The position numbers were made by a program, and so were the translations under genes. The notes beneath the pieces are model-generated. The model made no database searches. It worked only from the letters and a program-made list of their open reading frames with translations, and was not told where the DNA came from. DNA of 64,000 bases from Curtobacterium pusillum (GTDB taxonomy: Bacteria > Actinomycetota > Actinomycetes > Actinomycetales > Microbacteriaceae), in NCBI RefSeq assembly GCF_007680845.1, contig NZ_VEIY01000001.1, positions 1-64,000 of the forward strand, written 5' to 3'. Numbering within the stretch: the stretch's first letter is position 1; the number at the start of each line of letters is the position of its first letter. Below are positions 17,267-26,404 of this stretch, one piece after another.

Positions 17267-17300
17267 CCGGGGTGCGGTGCCGATCTGCACCGCACCCCGG
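17267..17300. terminator. Terminator hairpin after the MetQ-like fragment
   Basis: A perfect 14-bp stem (17267-17280 with 17287-17300) and a 6-nt loop. It separates the fragment from the sulfur operon that starts at 17514. Confidence 0.75.
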
Positions 17301-17513
17301 TCGTCATCGGTGCGGCGAGCCTTCGCTGCGCAGCACGGGATGACGCACCGTGACGTCGGCCGGCCCGCATGTTTCGTCCGCTGACGTTGCGTGACAGGTG
17401 TCGTCCAATTGTGACGACGTGGTTCGCTTCGCCGGGGTGATCGTCGCAGGCTGACCGAGGCGGCGCACCAGCCTCGCCATCCGCCCGACGCAGCCCCGGA
17501 AGGCAGACACCTG

Positions 17514-18902
17514 ATGTCCCGCGAACTCATCTATAACGCGTTCCTGCACCTCACGCCGAACCACCACAGTCACGGCTACTGGCGCACTGCGGAGGGTGAC
17601 GTGCAGCGCGGCTACTCGAAGCTGCAGCCGTACGTGGACGTCGTCACGACCCTGGAGCGCGGGCGCATCGACAACCTCTTCATCGCCGACGTCGTGGGTG
17701 TGTACGACCTCGAGTTCGGCGACGGCGACGCTACCATCCGAGCCGGTTCCCAGTTCCCGGAGCCGGACCCGGTGTCGATCGTGTCGGCGCTCGGCCTCGT
17801 GACCGAGCACCTCGGGATCGCGGTGACGAGCAACATCATCCAGAACCACCCGTTCTCGTTCGCTCGGCAGCTGTCCTCGCTCGACCACTTCACGGACGGC
17901 CGCGTGGGGTGGAACATCGTGACGTCGTACCTGAAGAACGGGTTCCGGAACTTCGGGTACGAGGACATCGTCGGCCACGACGCGCGCTACGAGTGGGCGC
18001 AGGAGTACATCGACGTCGCGTACAAGCTGTGGGAGCACTCGTGGGAGGACGGTGCCGTCCTGCACGACGCAGCGACGAACCGGTTTTTCGACCCGGAGAA
18101 GATCCACACGATCGACCACGTCGGCGAGCGCTACCGGGTGCAGGGTCCCCACATCGTCGAACCGTCGCCGCAGCGCACGCCAGTGCTCTTCCAAGCAGGC
18201 AACTCGCCCGCCGGCCGCGAGTTCGCGGTACGCAACGCCGAGGTCACGTTCCTGCCGTCCGCGACCCCAGACGCTGCCCGGCGTGACATCGCGGTGCTCG
18301 ATGCCCTGGCACGCGAGCGGGGACGCGACCCGCGCTCCCTCAAGAAGATCGTGACGCTGTCTACCGTCATTGGTGCGACCGAGGACGAGGCGAAGCGGAA
18401 GCAAGCGCACCTGCACGAGCACATCGACTACGCCGCGCTCCGGGCGTTCCTCAGCGGCGGCAGCGGGATCGACCTGTCCAGCATCGACCCGTCGACGACG
18501 CTGCGGGAGTTGCAGGAGCGATCGGAGTTCGGCGAGCACGTCCGGTCCTCGTTCCGCGCCGCGGTCGACGGCCACGGCGAGGACGTCACATTCGCCGACT
18601 ACCTGCGCGACAACGCGTTCCTGCCCGGTCGGTTCGCTGGTACACCCGACCAGATCGCCGACGAGGTCGAGCGCTGGGCGGCTGCCGGCGTCGACGGGTT
18701 CAACGTCGTGCCGGTGACCACCCTCGGCTGGTGGGACGAGTGGGTCGACCAGGTCGTGCCCGTCCTGCAGTCCCGCGGTCTCGCCCAGCGCGAGTACGCC
18801 CCCGGCACGCTCCGCCAGAAGCTCTTCCGGAACGGCGACGCTCTCGACCCGACGCACCACGCGCACGGCGTGCGCATCGGCGAGACCGCTGCCACCCGCT
18901 GA
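17514..18902 (+). CDS. FMN-dependent monooxygenase, NtaA/SnaA/DszA family
   Basis: A 462-residue bacterial-luciferase-like (LLM) TIM-barrel enzyme. Family motifs include SRELIYNAFLHLTPNHHSHG at the start, HPFSFARQLSSLDHFTDGRVGWN (residues ~112-134, the subfamily hallmark), FQAGNSPAGREFA and a C-terminal AAGVDGFNVVP segment. Members cleave C-S or C-N bonds of sulfones, nitrilotriacetate and similar compounds using FMNH2 and O2, and need a separate FMN reductase. It is first in a same-strand run with an ABC importer and an SfnB/DszC-like flavoprotein, which points to an organosulfur substrate. Confidence 0.82.
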   Translation: MSRELIYNAFLHLTPNHHSHGYWRTAEGDVQRGYSKLQPYVDVVTTLERGRIDNLFIADVVGVYDLEFGDGDATIRAGSQFPEPDPVSIVSALGLVTEHLGIAVTSNIIQNHPFSFARQLSSLDHFTDGRVGWNIVTSYLKNGFRNFGYEDIVGHDARYEWAQEYIDVAYKLWEHSWEDGAVLHDAATNRFFDPEKIHTIDHVGERYRVQGPHIVEPSPQRTPVLFQAGNSPAGREFAVRNAEVTFLPSATPDAARRDIAVLDALARERGRDPRSLKKIVTLSTVIGATEDEAKRKQAHLHEHIDYAALRAFLSGGSGIDLSSIDPSTTLRELQERSEFGEHVRSSFRAAVDGHGEDVTFADYLRDNAFLPGRFAGTPDQIADEVERWAAAGVDGFNVVPVTTLGWWDEWVDQVVPVLQSRGLAQREYAPGTLRQKLFRNGDALDPTHHAHGVRIGETAATR

Positions 18903-18935
18903 TCCCGACCACTCCCTGCTGAAGGAACCCCTCCC

Positions 18936-20564
18936 GTGAAGAACACCAGGACCAAGCTCGGCACCGTTGCCGCGATCGCCGCCGCGGCAGCGGTCGTGCT
19001 CTCCGGTTGCGCCGGTGGCGGCGGAGCCGCAGACGGTACCGGCGAGCCGATCTACGACTCGACGATCACCTACGTCCATGCCCAGGAGCCGCCGTGCATC
19101 TGGGGATCGTGGGTGCAGGAGGCGTACCTGTCCCGCCAGGTGTTCGACTCGCTCGTCGCCTGGGGCGACAGCGGCAAGGCGGTGCCGTGGCTCGCGACCA
19201 AGTGGTCCGAGTCCGGGGACCGCAAGGACATCACCTTCACCCTCAAGGCCGGGGTCACGTTCACGGACGGCACGGCGTTCGACGCCGACGCGGTCGCCGC
19301 GAACGTGGACTACTGGGTCAAGAATCTGGGGTGGAACTCGTTCTCGTACCTCACCGGTGCGACCGCGAACAGCGACGGCACGGTGACGCTGCACCTGTCG
19401 AAGGCGAACCCCGAGATCTACCGCGAGCTCGCGAACGGGCACTACGGAATCCAGTCCCCGAAGGCGCTGGCGGAGAACTCCGAGGCGCAGAACTGCCAGT
19501 ACCCGGTGGGGACGGGCGCGTGGAAGGTGAAGAAGTGGACGAAGGGGCAGGACATCCTCTTCGAGCGCAACGACGACTACGCGTCGGCGCCGGCTGACGC
19601 GAAGCACAAGGGTCGGGCGTACGAGAAGTACCTCGACTGGAAGTTCGCCTCGGACGCGACGTCGCGCTGGAGCGCCCTGACCACGGGGCAGGCGCAGGCG
19701 ATCTACGATCCGCCGTCGACGCAGTGGGCGACCGCGAAGCAGGACTACACCGTCTCCACGTTCGTCACCGGCGGCCGGCAGCAGGCGTTCTCCTTCAACG
19801 TCCAGCAGGGACCGTTCACGGACGAGAAGGTGCGCAAGGCCTTCGTCTACGCCGTGGACCGCAAGCAGATCGTGAAGAGCGTGTTCAAGGGTTCGGTGCC
19901 GTTCGAGGGCAACGGCTCGCTCAGCCCGAACAACCCGTACTACCTCGACCTCAACGACACCTACGGCTACGACGTCGACAAGGCGAACGCACTGCTCGAC
20001 GCTGCCGGGTGGAAGAAGAACGCCGACGGCATCCGCGAGAAGGACGGCAAGGAGCTCGAGGTCAAGCTCCCCTACGGCGCCGGCCCGATCGTCAGCCAGG
20101 ACGGCGCCACCGCGCTGCAGGCCGTCCAGCAGCAGGTGAAGAAGGTCGGCTTCAGGCTCGACCTGATCCCACTGACGCAGACGCAGCTGTTCTCCGGGCA
20201 GTCGCAGGCCGCCGACGAAGAGGACATCGCCTTCGGGTACTGGGTCTGGCCGGCACCGAACATCCTCGACATCGTCTACAACGCCGGTACCGAGGACGCC
20301 CCGAACGGCAACAACACCACGCACTTCGACGACCCCGCCGTCCAGGCGAAGATCGACGCCGCGCAGGTGGAACCGGACGAGGAGAAGCGGAAAGCCGACT
20401 ACCAGGAGCTGCAGCGGTACTTCAACGACCACGCGATCGCGGTCGGGTTCTACGACTTCACGAACACGGTCGTCGCGTCCAAGGACCTCAAGGGGTTCCG
20501 CCAGGACCAGGGCAGCAACGGCTTGCCGATCTTCACCGACGCCTACCTCGTGGGGAGCAAGTAG
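18936..20564 (+). CDS. Peptide/nickel-type ABC transporter substrate-binding lipoprotein
   Basis: 542 residues, SBP_bac_5 family. The lipoprotein signal has a charged start, a hydrophobic Ala stretch and lipobox LSGC with Cys25. The mature protein follows the family pattern (FTLKAGVTFTDGTAFDADAVAANV; NNPYY; a KADYQELQRYFNDHA end). GTG start with GAAGGA upstream. It captures an oligopeptide-like or sulfur-containing ligand outside the membrane and delivers it to the permeases encoded next, one base after its stop. Confidence 0.88.
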   Translation: MKNTRTKLGTVAAIAAAAAVVLSGCAGGGGAADGTGEPIYDSTITYVHAQEPPCIWGSWVQEAYLSRQVFDSLVAWGDSGKAVPWLATKWSESGDRKDITFTLKAGVTFTDGTAFDADAVAANVDYWVKNLGWNSFSYLTGATANSDGTVTLHLSKANPEIYRELANGHYGIQSPKALAENSEAQNCQYPVGTGAWKVKKWTKGQDILFERNDDYASAPADAKHKGRAYEKYLDWKFASDATSRWSALTTGQAQAIYDPPSTQWATAKQDYTVSTFVTGGRQQAFSFNVQQGPFTDEKVRKAFVYAVDRKQIVKSVFKGSVPFEGNGSLSPNNPYYLDLNDTYGYDVDKANALLDAAGWKKNADGIREKDGKELEVKLPYGAGPIVSQDGATALQAVQQQVKKVGFRLDLIPLTQTQLFSGQSQAADEEDIAFGYWVWPAPNILDIVYNAGTEDAPNGNNTTHFDDPAVQAKIDAAQVEPDEEKRKADYQELQRYFNDHAIAVGFYDFTNTVVASKDLKGFRQDQGSNGLPIFTDAYLVGSK

Positions 20565-21578
20565 ATGACCGCCGTCGCGGTCCGGCCGGGAGGCTCGGCT
20601 CGGCTCCGCCCCGCGGGCTCCGGTGGACGTGGGGTCGCCGTGGCACGTGGCGTCCTCCGCCGTCTCGGCTCGGCTGTCTTCGTCCTCTGGGGCACGGTCA
20701 CCGTCACCTTCATCGTCCTTTCGGTCTTGCCCGGCAGCCGGGCGACGATCGTGCTCAACGTGCAGTCCGGGCAGACGACGGTGCGGACGGCTGCGGAGAT
20801 CGCCCGGGTGAACCACGAGTACGGCTGGGACCGGCCGCTCGTGGTGCAGTACCTGACGTACGTTGGCGGACTGTTCCGTGGTGACCTGGGGACCTCGTGG
20901 GAACTGAAGCGGTCGGTGTCCTCGGTGATCGGAGAGCAGTTCGGGCCGACCATCACACTCGCGGTGGTCTCGCTGTTGCTGGCATGGGTGCTCTCCGTGC
21001 CGTGGACGCTCTGGACAGCGGGGCGGGGCGGACGGCTGCGGGGCATCGGGTCGGCGGTCGAGACCGTCGTCGCGGGCCTGCCGCAGTACTGGGTCGGCAT
21101 CATCCTCCTGCTCGTGTTCTCGGTCGGGCTTGGTTGGTTCCCCGTCCTCGGCGGTGCGACGTTCGCCGGCACAGTCCTTCCCGCTTTCACCCTCGCGATC
21201 CCGCTCGCGGGGTTCCTCGGGCAGGCGACCAGGACCGAGTTCGACCGGGCCGTCCGGCAACCGTTCGTCCTGTCGGCGAGGACCCGCGGGATGACCGAAT
21301 CGGCCGTACGGCGGCGTCACGTGCTGCGGCATGCACTCATCCCGGGCATCACGCTGTCCGGGTGGGCGATCGGGAGTTCGCTGTCCGGCGCGGTGCTCGT
21401 CGAGTCGGTGTTCTCACGTCCCGGCCTCGGCAACGTGCTCGTCACTGCCGTCTCCGACAAGGACCTTTCTCTGGTCATGGGGATCGTGATCCTGATCAGC
21501 CTCGTCTACGTCGTCGTCAACATGGTCATCGACGTCGTCTACGTCCTCGTCGATCCTCGCCTCGGGGGTGCTCGGTGA
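20565..21578 (+). CDS. ABC transporter permease, DppB type
   Basis: 337 residues, six predicted membrane helices. An EAA-type cytoplasmic loop (TRTEFDRAVRQPFVLSARTRGMTESAVRRRHVLRHAL) contacts the ATPase. The N-terminal extension (about 30 residues) is Arg/Gly-rich. It starts directly after the binding-protein stop and overlaps the next permease by 4 bp (GTGA). Confidence 0.88.
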   Translation: MTAVAVRPGGSARLRPAGSGGRGVAVARGVLRRLGSAVFVLWGTVTVTFIVLSVLPGSRATIVLNVQSGQTTVRTAAEIARVNHEYGWDRPLVVQYLTYVGGLFRGDLGTSWELKRSVSSVIGEQFGPTITLAVVSLLLAWVLSVPWTLWTAGRGGRLRGIGSAVETVVAGLPQYWVGIILLLVFSVGLGWFPVLGGATFAGTVLPAFTLAIPLAGFLGQATRTEFDRAVRQPFVLSARTRGMTESAVRRRHVLRHALIPGITLSGWAIGSSLSGAVLVESVFSRPGLGNVLVTAVSDKDLSLVMGIVILISLVYVVVNMVIDVVYVLVDPRLGGAR

Positions 21579-22435
21579 CCGGGACCGTCGTGGGCGTCCG
21601 TGCCGAGACGCTGCGCAGCCGCTCGCGCTCCTTCGTCCCGGTGTCGGTGATCGCAGCCGCTGTGGTGGCGCTGTTCTTCGTCGTGGCGGCGATCGTGCCG
21701 CAGCTGGTCGCCACGCGGTCCCCGCTCGACATCGACCTCTACAACACCCTGAGCGCTCCGTCCGCTGCCCACTGGCTCGGAACCGACGACGCCGGGCGGG
21801 ACCTGTACAGCCGGATCGTCTGGGGGACCAGGACGTCGCTCCTCATCGGCATCGGCGCGATGGCGGTCTCGCTTGTCATCGGGCTCGCGTTGGGGTTTGC
21901 GTCGGCGCTGACCCCGCGGTGGATCGGAAGTCCGATCGACCGGTTCCTTGAGATCCTTCTGGCGTTCCCGGTGCTGTTGCTCTCGCTGTTGTTCGTCGCG
22001 CTCCTCGGCCCCTCGGCATCCAGCCTTGTGATCGCGGTCGGCATCGGCTCGGCGCCCGGCTACGCGCGGCTGATCCGAGCGCAGGCGCTCGGGGTCCGGG
22101 ACTCGGGGTACGTCGAGGCGGCACGCGCACTCGGGCACACCCGCACCACGATCTTCGTGCAGCACGTGTTCCCGAACGCGTTCCGGCCGCTGGTTGCCCT
22201 CATCGCGCTGGGTATCGGCCAGTCGGTCGTGTGGGCCTCGGGCCTGTCCTTCCTCGGCCTGGGCGTCGCGCCTCCGTCGTCGGAGTGGGGTGTGCTCCTT
22301 AACGCGGGCAAGTCGCTCATCACCACGGCGTGGTGGCTCGAGGTCATGCCCGGTATCGCCATCGTGCTCGTCGCGCTGTCGTTCACGCAGCTCGGCAGGT
22401 ACTTCCAGGACCGTTCAGAAGGAGTCGCCCGATGA
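21575..22435 (+). CDS. ABC transporter permease, DppC type
   Basis: 286 residues. Typical order: an N-terminal helix, the HWLGTDDAGRDLYSRIVWGTRTSL motif of DppC/OppC proteins, and an EAA loop (GVRDSGYVEAARALGHTRT). The GTG at 21575 was chosen because it overlaps the preceding stop and matches the family length. The stop overlaps the ATPase start by 4 bp. Confidence 0.88.
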   Translation: MTGTVVGVRAETLRSRSRSFVPVSVIAAAVVALFFVVAAIVPQLVATRSPLDIDLYNTLSAPSAAHWLGTDDAGRDLYSRIVWGTRTSLLIGIGAMAVSLVIGLALGFASALTPRWIGSPIDRFLEILLAFPVLLLSLLFVALLGPSASSLVIAVGIGSAPGYARLIRAQALGVRDSGYVEAARALGHTRTTIFVQHVFPNAFRPLVALIALGIGQSVVWASGLSFLGLGVAPPSSEWGVLLNAGKSLITTAWWLEVMPGIAIVLVALSFTQLGRYFQDRSEGVAR

Positions 22436-24150
22436 CCGCGCTCGATGCACCGACGATCGATCGGCCCGACGACGTCCTGATCGACGTCGTCGGGTTGGAC
22501 GTGTCGTTCGACACCCCGGACGGCGGTCGGAAGCACATTGTCAAGGACGTCGGGTTCACCTTGCGCCGCGGACAGTGCGTCGCGCTCGTCGGCGAGTCGG
22601 GATCGGGCAAGTCCGTGACTGCGCGCTCGATCGTCGGCCTGGCCGGTGAGGGGTCGCGCGTCTCCGCCACGACGCTCGCGCTGGAGGGCGAGTCCCTGCT
22701 CGGGCGACCGGAGTCGTGGTGGCGGCGGGTGCGGGGTCGGCGTGTCGGGTTCGTCCTGCAGGACGCACTCGTCTCGCTCGATCCGCTCCGACCGGTCGGG
22801 AAGGAGATCGAGGAGGCGTACCAGCTGCACGGCGTCGGCGACCGTGCCTCGCGCCGTGCCGCGGCGATCGAGGTCCTCGACCGCGTCGGTGTCCCGGAGC
22901 CGGATGTCCGTGCCCGGCAGCGAGCGGGGGAGCTCTCCGGTGGGCTCCGCCAGCGAGCGCTCATCGCTTCGGCCATCGCCCTCGACCCGCAGGTCATCAT
23001 CGCGGACGAACCGACCACCGCGCTCGACGTGACCGTCCAGGCGCAGATCCTCGGCGTGCTCGAGGGCATGATCGCCGAGGGGCGCAGCGTCGTCCTGATC
23101 AGCCACGACCTCGCGGTGGTGGCGCGGCTCGCGGACGAGGTCCTCGTGATGCAGGACGGTCGGATCGTCGAGTCTGGCACGACGGATCAGATCCTCGACG
23201 ACCCGCAGCACCCGTACACGCGGCAGCTCATCGACGCCGTGCCGAGCGAACACACGAAGGGGACTCGACTCGCACCGGAAGACCCGTCACGCCGGAGCGC
23301 CAGTGAGCTCTTCCCGCCCCGGGCGTCCCTGGAGCGGGAAGCGGAGCGCGGACACCTGCTCGAGGTCCGTGACGTCGTGAAGTCGTACCGCGGTCCGGAT
23401 CGGGTGTCCCGCCGCGCGGTCGACGGCGTCTCCTTCCACCTCGACCGCGGTGAGACCCTCGGCATCGTCGGCGAGTCCGGATCCGGCAAGAGCACGGTTG
23501 CGCGGATCGCGTTGTCGCTCGTCCGCCCGGACAGCGGCGACGTCCTGTTCGGCGGTGCGCCGTGGACGACCGCATCACAATCGGCACAACGTGCTGTCCG
23601 GCGCGGGATCTCGGTCGTCTACCAGGACCCGCTGAGCTCGTTCGACCCCCGCTGGCGTGTCGGTCGCATCCTCGAGGACGCGGTCCGGCTCGGTGATCCC
23701 GGGCGTGCGAACCGATCCCGCGAACGCGTAGTCGAGTTGCTCGAGATGGTCGGTCTGGCCGAGGCCAGTATCGACGTCTGGCCCCGAACACTGTCCGGCG
23801 GTCAACGGCAGCGCGTCGCGATCGCCCGAGCCCTCGCCACGAACCCCGAGGTCGTCGTCCTCGACGAGGCGGTCTCGGCGCTCGACGTGTCCATCCAGGC
23901 GCAGATCCTGGACCTGCTGCAGGACTTGCAGGCCCAGCTCGGCGTCAGCTACCTGTTCATCTCGCACGACCTCGGGGTGATCCACCACATGAGCGATCGC
24001 GTCGTCGTGATGCAGCACGGGCGTGCCGTCGAGCAGGGCACAGCGGACGACGTGTTCACGCGGCCGAAGGACCCGTACACGCGGCAGTTGCTCGAGTCCC
24101 TCCCTCGACTGCAGTACGCCCGGCTGCACCAGGCTGCTCGACGTCCCTGA
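22432..24150 (+). CDS. Fused DppD-DppF type ABC transporter ATPase
   Basis: 572 residues with two complete nucleotide-binding domains. NBD1 has Walker A GESGSGKS from residue 54, signature LSGGLRQR and Walker B VIIADEPTT. NBD2 has Walker A from residue 347, LSGGQRQRVAIARAL and VVVLDEAVSALD. Each half ends with the HPYTRQL/DPYTRQLLESLP oligopeptide-transporter tail. The fusion powers the two permeases encoded before it and removes the need for separate D and F genes. ATG at 22432, overlapping the permease stop. Confidence 0.9.
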   Translation: MTALDAPTIDRPDDVLIDVVGLDVSFDTPDGGRKHIVKDVGFTLRRGQCVALVGESGSGKSVTARSIVGLAGEGSRVSATTLALEGESLLGRPESWWRRVRGRRVGFVLQDALVSLDPLRPVGKEIEEAYQLHGVGDRASRRAAAIEVLDRVGVPEPDVRARQRAGELSGGLRQRALIASAIALDPQVIIADEPTTALDVTVQAQILGVLEGMIAEGRSVVLISHDLAVVARLADEVLVMQDGRIVESGTTDQILDDPQHPYTRQLIDAVPSEHTKGTRLAPEDPSRRSASELFPPRASLEREAERGHLLEVRDVVKSYRGPDRVSRRAVDGVSFHLDRGETLGIVGESGSGKSTVARIALSLVRPDSGDVLFGGAPWTTASQSAQRAVRRGISVVYQDPLSSFDPRWRVGRILEDAVRLGDPGRANRSRERVVELLEMVGLAEASIDVWPRTLSGGQRQRVAIARALATNPEVVVLDEAVSALDVSIQAQILDLLQDLQAQLGVSYLFISHDLGVIHHMSDRVVVMQHGRAVEQGTADDVFTRPKDPYTRQLLESLPRLQYARLHQAARRP

Positions 24151-24174
24151 GCCGAACCCCTACCCGGAGACCCG

Positions 24175-25380
24175 ATGACCGACACCACTATCCACACTCA
24201 GGCGACGCGCACGCCCCTCGGGGTCCGCGCTGCGGTCCGTACCGTCGCTGCCCGTGCGGCGAGCGACGCCGTCCGCCGAGAGCTCGAGGACGCGTCCCCG
24301 GCCGAGACGGTGCGGGCGCTCGCCCGGGCTGGACTCGGAGCGTTGCGCGTGCCCGTGTCGTTCGGCGGCGCCGGCGGGACGGTCGGCGACCTGGGCGAGC
24401 TCCTCGTGGAGGTCGCCGCGGCCGACTCGAACCTCACCCAGATCGTTCGCGGCCACCTCGGCTTCGTCGAGTTCCTCCTTGCCCGTCCGGCGGAGCCGGT
24501 CCGTGACGAACTGCTCCGCGCGGCCGGACGCGGAGAGCTCTTCGGTCCGGCGGCATCCGTCCACGCAGGCGGCGTCGGTGGGTCAGCGCCCGCGACGACG
24601 ATCATCGACACGTCCACGTGGCTCGACCGTGCCGAGGGTGTGCGCCTGTCCGGCGAGAAGTACTACACCACCGGCAGCCTGTACTCGGAGTGGATCAACG
24701 TCCTCGTGATCGAGGACGGCGCGGTCTTCGAGGTCGTCGTCCGGAGCGACGACCCGGGTGTCACGATCATCGATGACTGGGACGGCATCGGCCAGCGTGC
24801 GACCGCCAGCGGAACGACACGCTTCGACCGTGTGGAGGTCCGCGTCGGTCACGTCCTGGCGTACGACGTCCCGCGGCTCTCCGAGCGCCTCGGCGCCTTC
24901 TACCAGTTCGTCCACTCCGCGACGCAGGCCGGGATCCTCCGCCGTGCTTCTGACGACCTGGCCGACGTTGTGCGTGCGCGTCGCCGCTCGTACCCGCTTG
25001 CGACCGAGCCCCTGCCCGGACACGATCCGCAGGTCCTGCAGGTGGTGGGCGAGGTGGAGAGTGCGGCGTTCGGCGCTGCCGCGAACGTCGATGCGGTCGC
25101 CAGGGCGTTTGACCGCATCGCCGGTGCCGAAGACGCCGGCGGTCTGGACCGGGTCGTCCTGGCGTCCGCAGCGGCGCAGGTCCGCAACACCGCACTCGCG
25201 GGGGAGGGACTGTGGCGGCTGTTCGACGCGGCGAGTGCCTCGGCCGTGGTGCGCGGGGCCGCGCTCGATCGGCACTGGCGGAACGCCCGGACCATCTCGT
25301 CGCACAACCCGGTCGTGTACAAGGCTCGGCTCCTCGGAGACCACGCCGTGAACGGAACGCTGCCGGACGGGAGCATCTGA
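24175..25380 (+). CDS. Acyl-CoA dehydrogenase-like flavin monooxygenase, SfnB/DszC family
   Basis: 401 residues. It has the acyl-CoA dehydrogenase fold (SFGGAGGTVGDLGELLVEVA near the N-terminus, a LSGEKYYTTGSLYSEWI middle beta domain and a C-terminal helical bundle with RNARTISSHNPVVYK). The catalytic Glu of true dehydrogenases is not apparent and the NARTxSSHNP end is typical of the DszC/SfnB monooxygenase branch. These enzymes oxidise sulfur compounds with reduced flavin. Located 24 bp after the transporter ATPase gene; GGAGA ribosome site. It probably acts before or after the LLM monooxygenase in desulfurising the imported compound. Confidence 0.8.
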   Translation: MTDTTIHTQATRTPLGVRAAVRTVAARAASDAVRRELEDASPAETVRALARAGLGALRVPVSFGGAGGTVGDLGELLVEVAAADSNLTQIVRGHLGFVEFLLARPAEPVRDELLRAAGRGELFGPAASVHAGGVGGSAPATTIIDTSTWLDRAEGVRLSGEKYYTTGSLYSEWINVLVIEDGAVFEVVVRSDDPGVTIIDDWDGIGQRATASGTTRFDRVEVRVGHVLAYDVPRLSERLGAFYQFVHSATQAGILRRASDDLADVVRARRRSYPLATEPLPGHDPQVLQVVGEVESAAFGAAANVDAVARAFDRIAGAEDAGGLDRVVLASAAAQVRNTALAGEGLWRLFDAASASAVVRGAALDRHWRNARTISSHNPVVYKARLLGDHAVNGTLPDGSI

Positions 25381-25455
25381 AGCTCGTCGTCGGTTCTGTC
25401 GGGTCGCACGCGCTTCGCGCACAGTGAACGGCGGAACGCGGTGGCCCGGCGGTGA

Positions 25456-25500
25456 CGGACGGGAGGCGCTGTGTACGACGTGCGCAGCGCCTCCCGTCCG
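25456..25500. terminator. Long terminator hairpin ending the sulfur operon
   Basis: A 16-bp perfect stem (25456-25471 with 25485-25500) and a 13-nt loop. It contains GGAGGCGC, the core shared with hairpins at 59471 and 62742 in the host arm. It separates the sulfur operon from the convergent GH3 remnant. Confidence 0.8.
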
Positions 25501-25508
25501 GAACGTGG

Positions 25509-26020
25509 TCAGGCCGCGGCGGTCAGCAGGAGGCGGTCGACGTCGGTTCGCTCCAGGGGGACGCCCGGCATCTCGATGAGCGACACGAGTGGAACGCTCA
25601 GGACTGAGTCCGCACCGGTCTCGTCGGCGAGCAGGTCCGCCATGCGTCCGCGGATCCCGCCACGCTCGGCCAGGAGCGCCTCGAGGGCCGGGCCGGCCTT
25701 GGGATCGTCGCGCCACTCCGCGAGGCTCGAGTAGACGTCCAGCGGGACGCGCACCGGCGTGCCCGGCACGTCCACCTCTGCGCTCAGGGCGACGTCACGG
25801 GAGGACCGGCCGACGACGACGCGGAGCGCCCCGCCGGAGAACACCCAGCCATGCACGCCGGTGTGCCAGCGCTGCAGGTGTTCGCGCGGCACGGCGATCG
25901 GGATGGTCGTGCTCTCGCCGGCATCGAGGCGAACCTTCTCGAACCCCCGCAGTTCCCGGAGGGGGGACCGGAGACCGGGTTCGACGTGCTCGACGTAGAG
26001 CTGCGGAACGGCGAAATAGC
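25509..26020 (-). pseudogene. C-terminal fragment of a GH3 beta-glucosidase
   Basis: The reverse strand encodes the fibronectin-III-like domain that ends GH3 beta-glucosidases: AVPQLYVEHVEPGLRSPLRELRGFEKVRL, then GESTTIPIAV. A ~70-residue tail follows, ending at TGA by 25509. The catalytic domains are absent. Upstream of about 26020 the homology stops, and the opposite strand becomes the better coding frame, so this is a truncated remnant. Confidence 0.65.
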
Positions 26021-26372
26021 CCAACGTGCCGCGATGGTGGAGGACGCCACGGATCAGGAGTTCATGGGGAAGTGGGCGCGGACCGGACTCTGGGGCACCC
26101 CCTTGTACTTCGCGGACGCTCTTCAGCGGTGGCCGCGCCTGTACGGCGACGCGATCAAAGCGCTCCTCGGTTCCGGCGCGCGAACTTCGCACGGCGCTTT
26201 GGTCGGTCCGAACATCGAGGTACGCTTCGAGCGCACGAAGCCGGCTAGCCTCCAATCGGGAACATCTGACGCGCATCACGGGCGCCTCCGCTCGCAGCCG
26301 ACTTCCGACGGGTCACTCGGCAGAATTTTGCAAGACCCCACGCGGAGCATGTGCTGCTGGTTCAGCTCCTAG
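26020..26372 (+). pseudogene. Protein-like plus-strand remnant, unidentified
   Basis: One plus frame (VEDATDQEFMGKWARTGLWG and onward through GPNIEVRFERTKPASL, to about 26255) has host-like codon bias and protein-like composition. It has no start codon of its own and fuses into GH3 antisense upstream, so it is probably the tail of a lost gene. No family recognised. 26256-26404 shows nothing else. Confidence 0.3.
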
Positions 26373-26404
26373 GCAAGCGGAGTGCAGCACCCGGGCAACA
26401 ATGC

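Noticed and set aside
17304..21332. A stop-free reverse-strand frame of over 1300 codons
   Set aside because: It is the antisense shadow of the sulfur operon: Arg/Val/Asp-rich with no domains, while the plus strand encodes complete known families.
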